From: Streptacidiphilus sp041262525
GTDB taxonomy: Bacteria; Actinomycetota; Actinomycetes; Streptomycetales; Streptomycetaceae
Assembly: GCF_041262525.1 (NCBI RefSeq)
Contig: NZ_JBGCCK010000004.1
Location: forward strand, 186,001-250,000
Length of the DNA: 64,000 nt
Direction of reading: 5' to 3'
Shown here: piece after piece, positions 1 to 7,943 of the stretch
How positions within the stretch are numbered: position 1 is the stretch's first letter
Layout: every line of letters begins with the position of its first letter
Translations under genes and position numbers: made by a program
Notes under the pieces: model-generated
Database searches by the model: none
Seen by the model: the letters and a program-made list of their open reading frames with translations, nothing else
What the model was told of the DNA's origin: nothing

Positions 1-437
1 AAGGCGTCCAGCACGAAGCCCGCCAGGCGCGGCGAGAAGACCGCGTCGCCGTCCCGGACCCGGAAGATCGCGTCGACCAGATCCGTGCCCGTGATCGTCT
101 TGGTGACGTAGCCGCGCGCACCACCGCGGATGACGCCGATGACGTCCTCCGCCGCGTCGGAGACCGAGAGCGCCAGGAACTTCACGCCCTCCAGCGAGGC
201 ACAGCGGCGCAGCACCTCGACGCCGCCGCCGCCGGGGAGGTGGACGTCGAGCAGCACCACGTCCGGCAACGTCGAGCTGACCACCGAGACCGCCTGCTCG
301 ACGTCGGCAGCCTCACCCACCACGTCGACGTTGGTGCGCTCGGTCTGGCCGATCTCCGCGCGCACGCCCGTCCGGAACATCCGGTGGTCGTCCACCAGGA
401 CCACCCGGGCCTGGCTCCGCTCCGCGTTCGCGCTCAT
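1..437 (-). CDS. LuxR-family response regulator, partial (C-terminus outside window)
   Basis: The visible 145 codons form a receiver domain: VLVDDH near the N-terminus, the phosphoacceptor Asp in LLDVHLPGG, and the conserved Lys in GYVTKTITG. The DNA-binding half lies beyond the left edge. The ATG at 437 overlaps the TGA of the upstream histidine kinase (ATGA, 434-437), so the two are translationally coupled and almost certainly cognate. By analogy with NarL/LiaR regulators it should carry a LuxR-type helix-turn-helix, but that part cannot be seen. Expected role: activate envelope-stress genes after phosphorylation by the PspC-fused kinase next door. Confidence 0.9.
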   Translation of the reverse strand, partial: MSANAERSQARVVLVDDHRMFRTGVRAEIGQTERTNVDVVGEAADVEQAVSVVSSTLPDVVLLDVHLPGGGGVEVLRRCASLEGVKFLALSVSDAAEDVIGVIRGGARGYVTKTITGTDLVDAIFRVRDGDAVFSPRLAGFVLDA

Positions 438-1855
438 CCGCTCGCCCTCTCCATCTCCAGCTCGACCTCCGTGCCGCCCGCGGGGGCCGGACGAACGCGG
501 GCGTGGCCGCCGTTGCGCTGCATGCGGCCGATGATCGAGCCGCGCACGCCCATCCGGTCCTCCGGGACCGCGTCCAGATCGAAACCGGGGCCGCGGTCGC
601 GGACGAACACCCACACCGTACTGCCCTCGACCTCCGCGTAGACCGAGACCGGCTCGCCGCCACCGTACTTCGCAGCGTTGACCATCGCCTCCCGCGCCGC
701 CTGGAGCTGGGCGGCGAGGCGTTCGTCCATGGGAGCGTCGCCGACGCAGATGACCTCGACCGGAACGCCGTGGTGGTCCTCGACCTCCGCGGCGACCGCG
801 CGGACCGACTCGGCCAGGGTGTCCGGCGTCGTCTCGTCCTTCGGATCCCCGGAGCGGTAGAGCCATTGGCGCAGGTCGCGCTCCTGAGCCCTGGCCAGAC
901 GGGCGACCTCCTTCGGGTCGTCCGCGTGGCGGAGGATGAGCGTCAGCGTGTGCAGCACGGAGTCGTGAATGTGGGCGGCGACCTCGGCGCGCTCCTGGGC
1001 CCGGATGCGCTCGCGGCGCTCCGTCGTCAGGTCCTGCCACATGCGGAGCAGGTAGGGGCCGGCCAGCAGCAGGACGCCGGCCAGCACCACCAGGACGGCC
1101 TGCATCACCTTGCCGAACTCCGCGAGCGAGCCGGACACCACCAGGAAGCTGATCACCCCGGCGGCCACCAGCACCACGCCCGCGCCCAGCCGCAGCGTGA
1201 CCGCGCCCTTGCTGCTGTCGTCGAGCGAGAACCAGCGGGCCCAGCGGGCGTCGTCGACCTGGCGCCAGACCAGGGCGACCCCGGCCCCGGAGATCAGCAC
1301 CGGCCAGAAGTACGGGTCGTCCCGCCCGGCTGTGAGCACGTTGACCAGCACCAGCACCCCGGCGAGCACCGCGATCAGTGCCAGCAGCCGCCCTCGGTCC
1401 TTGACCGCGCGCTGGCCCTCGGGCGAGGGATCCCCACGGAAGAGCGCCTGGAGCGAGCGCCTGGCCCGCGCCAGGCCGCCGGGCGGCCGCCCGGAACCCG
1501 GATCCCCCGACTCGGGGCCGCCGACGGGCCGGCCGGACGCCCCCGCGCCGCCCACCCCGCCCATCGGGACCACGAACCAGAACGCGGCGTAGAGCACCAG
1601 GCCCAGCCCCTGACCCAGCGTCAGCACCACGAAGGCCGCCCGCACCCAGAGCACCGGAATGCCCAGGTGCGCGGCGAGCCCGCTGGCAACGCCGCCGACC
1701 ACGCGACCCTCCGGACGGCGGTACAGCTTGCGGACCGGCGCGCCGAGCGACCCGGCCACGTCGGGCCGGGCTTCGGGCCGCGGGTCCGGGCGGTCGGGAG
1801 AGAGGTCGCTGGTTGCCACGGGTCGATCGTCACACGACGCACCCGCGAAAAGCAT
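434..1855 (-). CDS. PspC-domain sensor histidine kinase (LiaS-like)
   Basis: This 473-residue membrane kinase starts with a PspC domain (about residues 41-100, with VVGGVASGLAAHLGI followed by a membrane segment). Three or four further hydrophobic segments lie at about 157-175, 184-197, 221-241 and 251-271. A HisKA_3 dimerisation domain follows with the phosphoacceptor in HIHDSVLH (His about 297), then an HATPase_c domain with N box around Asn393 and G box DRGPGF at 420-425. Neither the ATG at 1855 nor the GTG at 1819 has a clear ribosome binding site, so the exact start is open. It is coupled to the response regulator downstream and divergent from a PspC/LiaF-like gene, which suggests a three-part envelope-stress sensor. 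Confidence 0.9.
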   Translation of the reverse strand: MLFAGASCDDRPVATSDLSPDRPDPRPEARPDVAGSLGAPVRKLYRRPEGRVVGGVASGLAAHLGIPVLWVRAAFVVLTLGQGLGLVLYAAFWFVVPMGGVGGAGASGRPVGGPESGDPGSGRPPGGLARARRSLQALFRGDPSPEGQRAVKDRGRLLALIAVLAGVLVLVNVLTAGRDDPYFWPVLISGAGVALVWRQVDDARWARWFSLDDSSKGAVTLRLGAGVVLVAAGVISFLVVSGSLAEFGKVMQAVLVVLAGVLLLAGPYLLRMWQDLTTERRERIRAQERAEVAAHIHDSVLHTLTLILRHADDPKEVARLARAQERDLRQWLYRSGDPKDETTPDTLAESVRAVAAEVEDHHGVPVEVICVGDAPMDERLAAQLQAAREAMVNAAKYGGGEPVSVYAEVEGSTVWVFVRDRGPGFDLDAVPEDRMGVRGSIIGRMQRNGGHARVRPAPAGGTEVELEMERASG

Positions 1856-1938
1856 CAGGGTCGACCCCGATCGTCGCCCTGGTTCCGCTCGGGGCGTATG
1901 TCAGGGTGGATCTCAGGGTTCGACCAGGGAGATGACGG

Positions 1939-3282
1939 ATGGGCACAGCCGCCGACGACCCGCAGGATGAGGGTATGGATGTCACGCCCGGCACGCCCCC
2001 CTTCTCGGAAGGCGCTCCCGCCCCCGGTGGCCAGGAGCCCGAGAGCTCACGCCCGCCGCTGGAGCGCAGCGCCAGCCACCGGGTGGTGACGGGCGTCTGC
2101 GGTGGCCTCGGCCGTCGGCTGGACATCGACCCGCTGGTCTTCCGCGTGGTGATCGCCGTGCTCTGTCTCTGGGGCGGTATCGGGCTCTTCATCTACGGGG
2201 TCGCCTGGCTGATGATCCCGATGGAGGGCACGGGCAAGAACGAGTTGCAGCGGCTGATGTCCGGCCGGGTCGACGGCCAGTCCCTCGGCGCGGTGCTGGT
2301 CACCGTGCTCGGCACCGGCATCTTCTTCTCCTACATGGGCGCCAAGGGCCACATCTTCCCGCTGCTTTTGATCGCGGCGCTCGCCTTCGCCGCGCTCCGC
2401 TACGACCCGAAGCGCCACCAGCTGCCCCCGCGCGAGCCGGAGCCCGCCGTCGCCCAGGAGCCGCCGCCGGCCGCGCCGAACTGGTGGCAGCGGCCCGATC
2501 CGCTGCTCAAGACCTCCGCGCCGCCGGCCCCCTCCGATGCGATCCCGGGCACTGCGATCCCGGGTGCTGCGGGCAGTCCCCTGGACCCCATGGACCCGCT
2601 GGACGCGCCGCCCGCCTGGGCCGCTGCTCCTGCGCAGCCGCCCCTGCCGCCGCCCGCACCCGAGGGTCCGCGTCGGGTGCGCGGCCCCTGGGGCCTGCTG
2701 ACGCTGCTCCTCGCCGCAGGCACGGCGGCCGTGGTCTTCGGCCTCGGGCACAGGCACCACCAGGTCAACGCACTCGCCGTCGTCGCCTCGGCGCTGGCCG
2801 TGCTCGGGCTAGGGCTGATCCTCAGCGGCATCCTGCGCCGCCGGGCCGTCGGGCTGGCCGTGGTCGCCGTGCTGCTCTCGGTCTCCACGGTCGTGGTCGG
2901 CGTCTCGCCCTGGCACCACTGGAGCCGGACGACGTGGGCGCCGGCCTCCGCCGCCCAGTTGGAGACGCACTACTCACTACACGCCGGGGAGGCCACCTTG
3001 GATCTCACCCAGGTCCTGCCGTTGTCCGGCCAGACGGTCGGCACGCACATCAGCATCGGTGCGGGCGAGCTCCAGGTGCTGTTGCCCACGGGGGCGAACA
3101 GTCCGGAGATCAAGATCGACGCCCAGATCGGCGCCGGCGAGCTCCGGCTCCCGGACGGCACCACCTCGTCCGGCCTGGGCCGCTCCCGCACGGTCGACCT
3201 CAACGCAGGTGCCTCAGCCACACACGGCACGGTCCAGATAGAGCTCCAGGTAGGCGCCGGTCAGGTGGAGGTGGTCCAGTGA
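1939..3282 (+). CDS. PspC-domain membrane protein with LiaF-like C-terminus
   Basis: This 447-residue protein has a PspC domain at about residues 35-95 (VTGVCGGLGRRLDIDPLVFRV and a transmembrane segment), further membrane helices, a Pro/Ala-rich cytoplasmic linker, and a C-terminal repeat-rich beta domain. That domain contains three IGAGE/VGAGQ-type turns (SIGAGELQVLLP, QIGAGELRLPDG, QVGAGQVEVVQ), like the LiaF/DUF2154 family. The ATG at 1939 has AGGGAG seven bases upstream, so it is preferred over the internal ATG at 1975. It is divergent from the PspC kinase 83 nt away and overlaps the next small gene (GTGA at 3279-3282). Likely a negative modulator of the neighbouring two-component system; this is inferred from the LiaFSR analogy. 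Confidence 0.88.
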   Translation: MGTAADDPQDEGMDVTPGTPPFSEGAPAPGGQEPESSRPPLERSASHRVVTGVCGGLGRRLDIDPLVFRVVIAVLCLWGGIGLFIYGVAWLMIPMEGTGKNELQRLMSGRVDGQSLGAVLVTVLGTGIFFSYMGAKGHIFPLLLIAALAFAALRYDPKRHQLPPREPEPAVAQEPPPAAPNWWQRPDPLLKTSAPPAPSDAIPGTAIPGAAGSPLDPMDPLDAPPAWAAAPAQPPLPPPAPEGPRRVRGPWGLLTLLLAAGTAAVVFGLGHRHHQVNALAVVASALAVLGLGLILSGILRRRAVGLAVVAVLLSVSTVVVGVSPWHHWSRTTWAPASAAQLETHYSLHAGEATLDLTQVLPLSGQTVGTHISIGAGELQVLLPTGANSPEIKIDAQIGAGELRLPDGTTSSGLGRSRTVDLNAGASATHGTVQIELQVGAGQVEVVQ

Positions 3283-3518
3283 AGCGGCAGCGCAGCACCC
3301 GCCCGGTACGCCCGGTCCGGCTCTTTCCGATCCTCAGCGGCCTGGTCTTCGTCGTCGTGGCGGTGCTCTACCTGCTCCAGGCGAGCGGCGCGCTCACGGT
3401 CGGCTGGAAGCTGCTGCTCCCGCTGGAGCTGATCGGCCTCGGCCTCGCCGGGCTGCTCACCGCCCTCTACAGCCGGGCGCCCCGGCGGGAGGCCAGCCAG
3501 GAGTCCAGGGAGAGGTAG
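3279..3518 (+). CDS. Small two-helix membrane protein, unknown function
   Basis: This 79-residue GTG-start gene overlaps the stop codon of the PspC/LiaF-like gene (GTGA). It has a basic N-terminus (KRQRSTRPVRPVR), two hydrophobic helices (about residues 14-36 and 42-62) and a charged tail. The coupling suggests it is co-translated with the PspC protein and works in the same envelope module. I do not recognise a family. Its last 52 nt overlap the end of the convergent DoxX gene. Confidence 0.72.
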   Translation: MKRQRSTRPVRPVRLFPILSGLVFVVVAVLYLLQASGALTVGWKLLLPLELIGLGLAGLLTALYSRAPRREASQESRER

Positions 3519-3958
3519 GGCGTGCCGGCCAGGATCAGCGGCAGCCACGCCATCAGGTAGATCAGGTCGTTGCCCAGGAAGTACGGGTACGTCTGCCAGC
3601 TGACCGTCAGGAACAGGCTCAGGTTCAGCAGCGCCCCGCCGAACGCGGCGACCCGGCCCAGCAGCCCGAAGAAGATGCCGAGCCCCACCGCGAGCTCCCC
3701 TATGGCGAAGGCGACCGCGAAGGCGGTCGGCGCCTTGAGGGCCAGATCCAGCAACGGACCGATCGGGCTCCCCACCTTGACTCCCTGCGTCATCGACGCG
3801 AAGGAGAGGGGATCGGAGAGCCCGGCGAGATAGTGCGTGTCGGTCAGCTTGTACAGCGCCGCGTAGACGAAGGTCACCCCGAGGAAGACCCGCAGGGGCA
3901 GCAGCGCATAGGTGGTGCCGAGTTCCTTCAAGCGCTTCCGCGAAAGCGTTCCACCCAT
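3467..3958 (-). CDS. DoxX family membrane protein
   Basis: A protein of about 163 residues with four hydrophobic helices and the DoxX signature LPLRVFLGVTFVYAALYKL near the N-terminus, followed by AIGELAVGLGIFFGLLGRVA. DoxX proteins are small quinone-pool or redox-associated membrane proteins of poorly defined role. I prefer the ATG at 3958 (MGGTLSRKR) because GGGAG lies six bases upstream; the in-frame ATG at 3976 has its AGAGGG too close. The gene is monocistronic and ends convergently, overlapping the small membrane protein gene. Confidence 0.85.
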   Translation of the reverse strand: MGGTLSRKRLKELGTTYALLPLRVFLGVTFVYAALYKLTDTHYLAGLSDPLSFASMTQGVKVGSPIGPLLDLALKAPTAFAVAFAIGELAVGLGIFFGLLGRVAAFGGALLNLSLFLTVSWQTYPYFLGNDLIYLMAWLPLILAGTPYLSLDSWLASRRGARL

Positions 3959-4047
3959 GGCTGCTGCTCCCGACATCCCTCTGCCCCGCGTGTACTCGGT
4001 CCCCGGTTACTACGCGACCGGCCCGCCCAAGGTTCACCCTAGGGTGA

Positions 4048-4845
4048 TCAGCTCTCGTCGTACGCGCCGACGAGGGCGTCCGAGTGTCCGGCCGCGAGCG
4101 GCTGGTAGTTGATCCAGGCGACGAGGTCGTTGCCGAGCTGGTCGCGGGTGAGGACGGCACTCTCGTGGTCGATCGGCACGACCTTGCCGGCGGCCTGCGC
4201 GAGCAGCTGCACCTGGCAGGAGCGCTCCATGGTGATGAACCACCAGGCGGCGGCGTCGACGGAGTCGCCGACGGTCAGCAGCCCGTGATTGCGCAGCACG
4301 ACGGCCTTGTGCGGGCCGAGGGCGGCGCCGATCCTGCGCCCCTCCTCGCGGTCCAGCACGACGCCGGTGTAGTCGTCGAAGAGCGCGTGGGACTGGTAGA
4401 AGGCGCAGACGTCCTGGGTGATCGGCTCCAGCAGCTGGCCCAGCGCGGAGAAGGCGCGGCCGTAGGTGGAGTGGCTGTGCGCGGCGGCGACGACGTCGGG
4501 GCGCGCGGCGTGCACCTCGGAGTGGATGGCGAAGGCGGCCTGGTTCACGTGGTGGCGGCCATGCACGACCTGGCCCTCGTGGTTGACCAGCAGCAGGTCA
4601 CTGACCTTGATCTGCTTGAAGGACATCCCGAAGGGGTTGACCCAGAAGTGGTCCGTCCACTCCGGGTCCCGCGCGGTGATGTGACCGGCGACGCCCTCCT
4701 CGAACCCGAACTTCCCGAAGAGCCGGAGCGCGGTGACGAGCCGCGCCTTGCGGTGGGCCCGCTCGGCCTCGACGGTGTCGAACTTCTGCGGCATCGCGAA
4801 GTGAAGCTGATCCATGGGCACGGGCTGCGGCGGCGGGTTCGTCAT
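4048..4845 (-). CDS. Class II aldolase/adducin family protein
   Basis: A 265-residue protein of the class II aldolase/adducin fold. The zinc-site histidines are visible in AAHSHSTYGRAF and in VLRNHGLLTVG. The family includes L-fuculose-phosphate aldolase, L-ribulose-5-phosphate epimerase and decarboxylases; the exact substrate cannot be read from sequence. The ATG at 4845 has no Shine-Dalgarno but is preceded by TAGCTT six bases away, a -10 box placed for leaderless transcription. A perfect 16-bp palindrome overlaps that box. An in-frame ATG at 4815 is the alternative. It lies 202 bases beyond the guaA stop with a dispersed repeat in between, so it is probably an independent unit. Confidence 0.9.
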   Translation of the reverse strand: MTNPPPQPVPMDQLHFAMPQKFDTVEAERAHRKARLVTALRLFGKFGFEEGVAGHITARDPEWTDHFWVNPFGMSFKQIKVSDLLLVNHEGQVVHGRHHVNQAAFAIHSEVHAARPDVVAAAHSHSTYGRAFSALGQLLEPITQDVCAFYQSHALFDDYTGVVLDREEGRRIGAALGPHKAVVLRNHGLLTVGDSVDAAAWWFITMERSCQVQLLAQAAGKVVPIDHESAVLTRDQLGNDLVAWINYQPLAAGHSDALVGAYDES

Positions 4846-4853
4846 ACCGGGAA

Positions 4854-4869
4854 GCTACCGCGCGGTAGC
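4854..4869. promoter_or_regulatory. Perfect 16-bp palindrome overlapping the aldolase -10 box
   Basis: GCTACCGCGCGGTAGC reads the same on both strands and ends eight bases from the aldolase ATG, covering most of the putative -10 TAGCTT (4852-4857). The form and position fit a repressor operator. No regulator gene is adjacent, so the binding protein is unknown. Confidence 0.5.
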
Positions 4870-4901
4870 GCCGGAGAACAGAGGCAGGTGAGCAAGCACA
4901 A

Positions 4902-5015
4902 CAGGGGCACGGGGAACTGCGCGACAAGCCACCCAGCGAGGTAGAACCCCGAACGTGCAGGGCCATCCGCATGTCAGTGGTTGTTCGCGCAGTTCCCCGC
5001 GCCCCTGGAGGTGCA
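4902..5015 (+). repeat. Dispersed inverted repeat, copy 1
   Basis: Left arm AGGGGCACGGGGAACTGCGC pairs with right arm GCGCAGTTCCCCGCGCCCCT across a loop that contains GAACGTGCAGGGCCATCCGC. It starts about 20 nt after the guaA stop codon as transcribed on the minus strand. Confidence 0.9.
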
Positions 5016-5035
5016 ACCTCAGCGCTTGCCGAGAA

Positions 5036-6631
5036 TTACTCCCACTCGATCGTCCCCGGCGGCTTGCTCGTCACGTCGACGACCACGCGGTTGACGTCAC
5101 GGACCTCGTTGGTGATCCGGGTGGAGATCTTCTCCAGCACCTCGTACGGCAGGCGCGACCAGTCCGCCGTCATCGCGTCCTCGGACGAGACCGGGCGCAG
5201 CACGATCGGGTGGCCGTACGTGCGGCCGTCGCCCTGGACGCCGACGGAGCGGACGTCCGCGAGCAGCACGACCGGGCACTGCCAGATCTGCCGGTCCAGG
5301 CCCGCGGCCGTGAGCTCCGCACGGGCGATCGCGTCGGCGTCGCGCAGCAGGTCGAGTCGGTCCTTGGTGACCTCGCCGACGATCCGGATGCCGAGGCCCG
5401 GGCCCGGGAACGGCTGCCGCTGGACGATCTCCTCCGGCAGGCCCAGCTCCTGGCCGACCATCCGGACCTCGTCCTTGAACAGCTTGCGCAGCGGCTCGAT
5501 CAGCTGGAACTCCAGGTCCTCAGGGAGCCCGCCGACGTTGTGGTGCGACTTGATGTTCGCCGTGCCGGCGCCGCCGCCGGACTCGACCACGTCCGGGTAG
5601 AGCGTGCCCTGGACCAGGAACTCGACCGGCTCCCCGGACGCGCCCGCCTCGGCGATGATCTCCACCTGGGCCTGCTCGAAGACGCGGATGAACTCGCGCC
5701 CGATGATCTTGCGCTTCTCCTCGGGGTCGGTGACCCCGGCCAGCGCGGTGAGGAATCGCTCCTCGGCGTCGACGACCTTGAGCTTGACGCCCGTGGCCGC
5801 GACGAAGTCCTTCTCGACCTGCTCCGTCTCGCCCTTGCGCATCAGGCCGTGGTCGACGTAGACGCAGGTCAGCTGGTCGCCGATGGCGCGCTGCACGAGC
5901 GCGGCCGCAACCGCCGAGTCGACGCCGCCGGACAGGCCGCAGATCGCCCGCTTGGTGCCGACCTGGGCGCGGATCGCGGCGACCTGCTCCTCGACGACGT
6001 TGTGCGTGGTCCACGTCGGGGCCAGGCCTGCGCCGCGGTACAGGAAGTGCTCGAGAACCTGCTGGCCGTGCGTGGAGTGCATGACCTCGGGGTGGTACTG
6101 CACGCCGTAGAGCCGCTTGGCGTCGTTCTCGAATGCGGCGACCGGAACGACCTCGGTGGAGGCCGTGACGGTGAAGCCCGCCGGCGCGGCCGAGCAGGCG
6201 TCGCCGTGCGACATCCACACCGGCTGCTCGGCGGGCGTGCCCTCGAACAGCGTGGAGCCGGTCTGGCTGACCGCGAGCGGCGTGCGGCCGTACTCTCGCG
6301 CGCCACTGTTGTCGACCACGCCGCCGAGCGTGGTGGCCATCAGCTGGAAGCCGTAGCACATGCCGAAGACCGGCACGCCGGCCTCGAACAGGGCCTTGTC
6401 GACCGTCGGGGCACCCGGCTCGTAGACCGAGGACGGTCCGCCGGAGAGGATGATCGCCTTGGGGTTCTTGGCGAGCATCTCGGAGACCGGCATGCTGTGA
6501 GGCACGATCTCGCTGTAGACGCGGGCCTCACGGACTCGCCGTGCGATGAGCTGGGCGTACTGCGCGCCGAAGTCGACGACCAGAACGGTGTCGACGGCGC
6601 TGTCCGCGGGGTCGGGGGTCGCTGTTGCCAC
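5036..6631 (-). CDS. guaA: GMP synthase (glutamine-hydrolysing)
   Basis: A 531-residue protein converting XMP to GMP with glutamine and ATP in the cytoplasm. Domain order is standard: N-terminal class I amidotransferase (DFGAQYAQLIARRVRE, nucleophile Cys in GMCYGFQLM, later HPEVMHS), the ATP-pyrophosphatase domain with P-loop CGLSGGVDSAVAAAL, and the C-terminal dimerisation domain ending KPPGTIEWE. The start is GTG at 6631. Two IMP dehydrogenase-type genes lie further right in the window, so most of the guanine branch is encoded here. Dispersed repeat copy 1 follows the stop codon closely. Confidence 0.98.
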   Translation of the reverse strand: MATATPDPADSAVDTVLVVDFGAQYAQLIARRVREARVYSEIVPHSMPVSEMLAKNPKAIILSGGPSSVYEPGAPTVDKALFEAGVPVFGMCYGFQLMATTLGGVVDNSGAREYGRTPLAVSQTGSTLFEGTPAEQPVWMSHGDACSAAPAGFTVTASTEVVPVAAFENDAKRLYGVQYHPEVMHSTHGQQVLEHFLYRGAGLAPTWTTHNVVEEQVAAIRAQVGTKRAICGLSGGVDSAVAAALVQRAIGDQLTCVYVDHGLMRKGETEQVEKDFVAATGVKLKVVDAEERFLTALAGVTDPEEKRKIIGREFIRVFEQAQVEIIAEAGASGEPVEFLVQGTLYPDVVESGGGAGTANIKSHHNVGGLPEDLEFQLIEPLRKLFKDEVRMVGQELGLPEEIVQRQPFPGPGLGIRIVGEVTKDRLDLLRDADAIARAELTAAGLDRQIWQCPVVLLADVRSVGVQGDGRTYGHPIVLRPVSSEDAMTADWSRLPYEVLEKISTRITNEVRDVNRVVVDVTSKPPGTIEWE

Positions 6632-6706
6632 AGGGCGGCCTTCCGGCGGTTGCTATGGGGGGTCAACCGCCATTCTACCGGCCGACCCGCCCACCCCCAG
6701 CCACGC

Positions 6707-7039
6707 TCAGACGCGGCCCCGGCAGAGCTCCAGCATCAGCATGGCGATCTCGGTGCCCGGACGGCCCAGCCTGGCGCGGTAGCGGTCGAGGATCTCCATC
6801 TCCCGCGTCAACGAGAGCCGGGGCCCGCCGGTGGCGATCCGCGCCGCCTGCACCTCCGCCGAGACGGCGATCCGGCGCCGCAGCAGGTCCAGGATCTCGG
6901 CGTCGAGCGCGTCGATCCGCCCGCGCGCGTCGGCGATGACGGTCTCGGCGGCCTCCTTGGTCATGGTGTCGCTGGTCATGGTCTGGCTGGTCGCGGTCTG
7001 GCTGGTCGCGGTCGCGCTGGTCGTGGTCTCGATGCTCAT
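6707..7039 (-). CDS. Chorismate mutase (AroQ type)
   Basis: A 110-residue protein with an AroQ-type helical domain in its last 85 residues: RIDALDAEILDLLRRRIAVS, then AEVQAARIATGGPRLSLTRE. It converts chorismate to prephenate for Phe and Tyr synthesis. The first 30 residues are a low-complexity Thr/Ser stretch (TSQTATSQTMTSDTM) encoded by imperfect short repeats at about 6960-7030 and are unlikely to be catalytic. The ATG at 7039 is fixed by GGAGG seven bases upstream. The gene is preceded by a leader peptide and an intrinsic terminator, which suggests Phe/Tyr-controlled attenuation. Confidence 0.9.
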   Translation of the reverse strand: MSIETTTSATATSQTATSQTMTSDTMTKEAAETVIADARGRIDALDAEILDLLRRRIAVSAEVQAARIATGGPRLSLTREMEILDRYRARLGRPGTEIAMLMLELCRGRV

Positions 7040-7084
7040 GCGTCGTCCTCCGGGGTTCGGCGCCGCCGACGGTCCTGGGAGACG

Positions 7085-7117
7085 AAAAAGCGCCCCTGGG
7101 CCATCGGCCCGGGGCGC
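7085..7117 (-). terminator. Intrinsic terminator (attenuator) upstream of chorismate mutase
   Basis: On the minus strand the stem GCGCCCCGGGCC / GGCCCAGGGGCGC is followed directly by TTTTT. It lies between the leader peptide stop (7137) and the chorismate mutase ATG (7039), so full read-through is needed to express the enzyme. The position is typical of a ribosome-mediated attenuator. Confidence 0.85.
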
Positions 7118-7136
7118 TCTCAGGGTCTGCGTCAGT

Positions 7137-7205
7137 TCAGACGGCATCACCATGGCGACCGGAGCCTCCGGTGCCATAGGTAAAGAAGTAGGCCATCTGG
7201 AACAT
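7137..7205 (-). CDS. Putative aromatic leader peptide of chorismate mutase
   Basis: A 22-codon open frame, beginning MFQMAYFFTY, with five Phe/Tyr codons in its first ten. It is preceded by TAGGAT (7212-7217), a good -10 hexamer whose end is six bases from the ATG, so the mRNA is probably leaderless. Right after the aromatic codons the RNA can form a hairpin (7152-7177: ATGGC-ACCGGA / TCCGGT-GCCAT), and the intrinsic terminator follows at 7085-7117. Ribosome stalling at Phe/Tyr codons when charged tRNA is scarce would be expected to change the folding and let transcription enter the chorismate mutase gene. The reading frame and structures are seen directly; the mechanism is inferred. Confidence 0.72.
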   Translation of the reverse strand: MFQMAYFFTYGTGGSGRHGDAV

Positions 7206-7211
7206 GCGGAC

Positions 7212-7217
7212 ATCCTA
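7212..7217 (-). promoter_or_regulatory. -10 box for leaderless leader-peptide transcript
   Basis: TAGGAT on the minus strand, separated from the leader peptide ATG by GTCCGC. The spacing places transcription initiation at or next to the A of the ATG. The -35 region is weak (TTCTTC about 18 bases upstream). Confidence 0.6.
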
Positions 7218-7459
7218 GCGCGTGACCCGCCGCCAGAAGAATCGTTGTGCCCGATGACCGTACGGGGTGCAGCGTCCCCGCCAAGGACGGGCTCCAGCCT
7301 CCTTCCGGGGGCGATCGTGCGGCAGGCAGGACCACGCGTGGGAGTGACACCCAGTCCGTGGACGCGATGAGGCGTACGCCGTGGCGTGCGTCGTGGGACC
7401 TCGCGGCCACGCTGTGACCGGACAGCAGGGGACAGCGGCCCGGTTGCGACTGCAGAGAA

Positions 7460-7499
7460 GGGGTGGTCGGCAACGGGGACGCCCGACGCCGACCACCCC
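7460..7499. terminator. 12-bp perfect stem-loop in the long intergenic region
   Basis: GGGGTGGTCGGC pairs with GCCGACCACCCC over a 16-base loop. There is no clear T-run on either side. It could end a transcript entering from either side or be part of a non-coding RNA. Confidence 0.45.
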
Positions 7500-7909
7500 T
7501 GATCTCGTCCCGCTGATCCCGTCCCACCCCGTCCCGGGGGTGGCGCTGCGCCACCCGGCGCACAACCGGAGCCGCGCTACCTACAAGAATCCTTGCTGAG
7601 CGTGACCAAAATCGAGTGTGCCGAAGTATGTCGAACTGGTTGCGCCGAGCGGTCCATATCCCCCACGATGCTGGTGAGGGGGTGGACCACACGCACCAGG
7701 GACGCCCGGCGACAGGCCGGTCCCTGCTGCCGAGAGCGGCCGGACACGAGCGGTATTCGGTGACGTTCCGTAGTCTCTTGGCCGCTCGCGGAACGCAGCA
7801 GGCGCACTGTGAACGCGCGCGCCCCACACACGAACCACCATCCGACGGCACCCATCCCCCGGTGCCGTTACCACAGCACCGGCGCAGCCCTGACGCCGTG
7901 TGCTGCCAG

Positions 7910-7943
7910 CAAGGGGCCCCGTCTTCCCCCGCGGGGCCCCTTG
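7910..7943 (-). terminator. Terminator-like hairpin after the TMEM175-type gene
   Basis: CAAGGGGCCCCG pairs with CGGGGCCCCTTG over a ten-base loop, about 50 nt past the stop of the minus-strand channel gene. Confidence 0.55.

Noticed and set aside
7147..7855. Several minus-strand frames in the long gap
   Set aside because: Arg/Ser/Pro-rich chance translations without domains; one runs through the leader peptide region in another frame.
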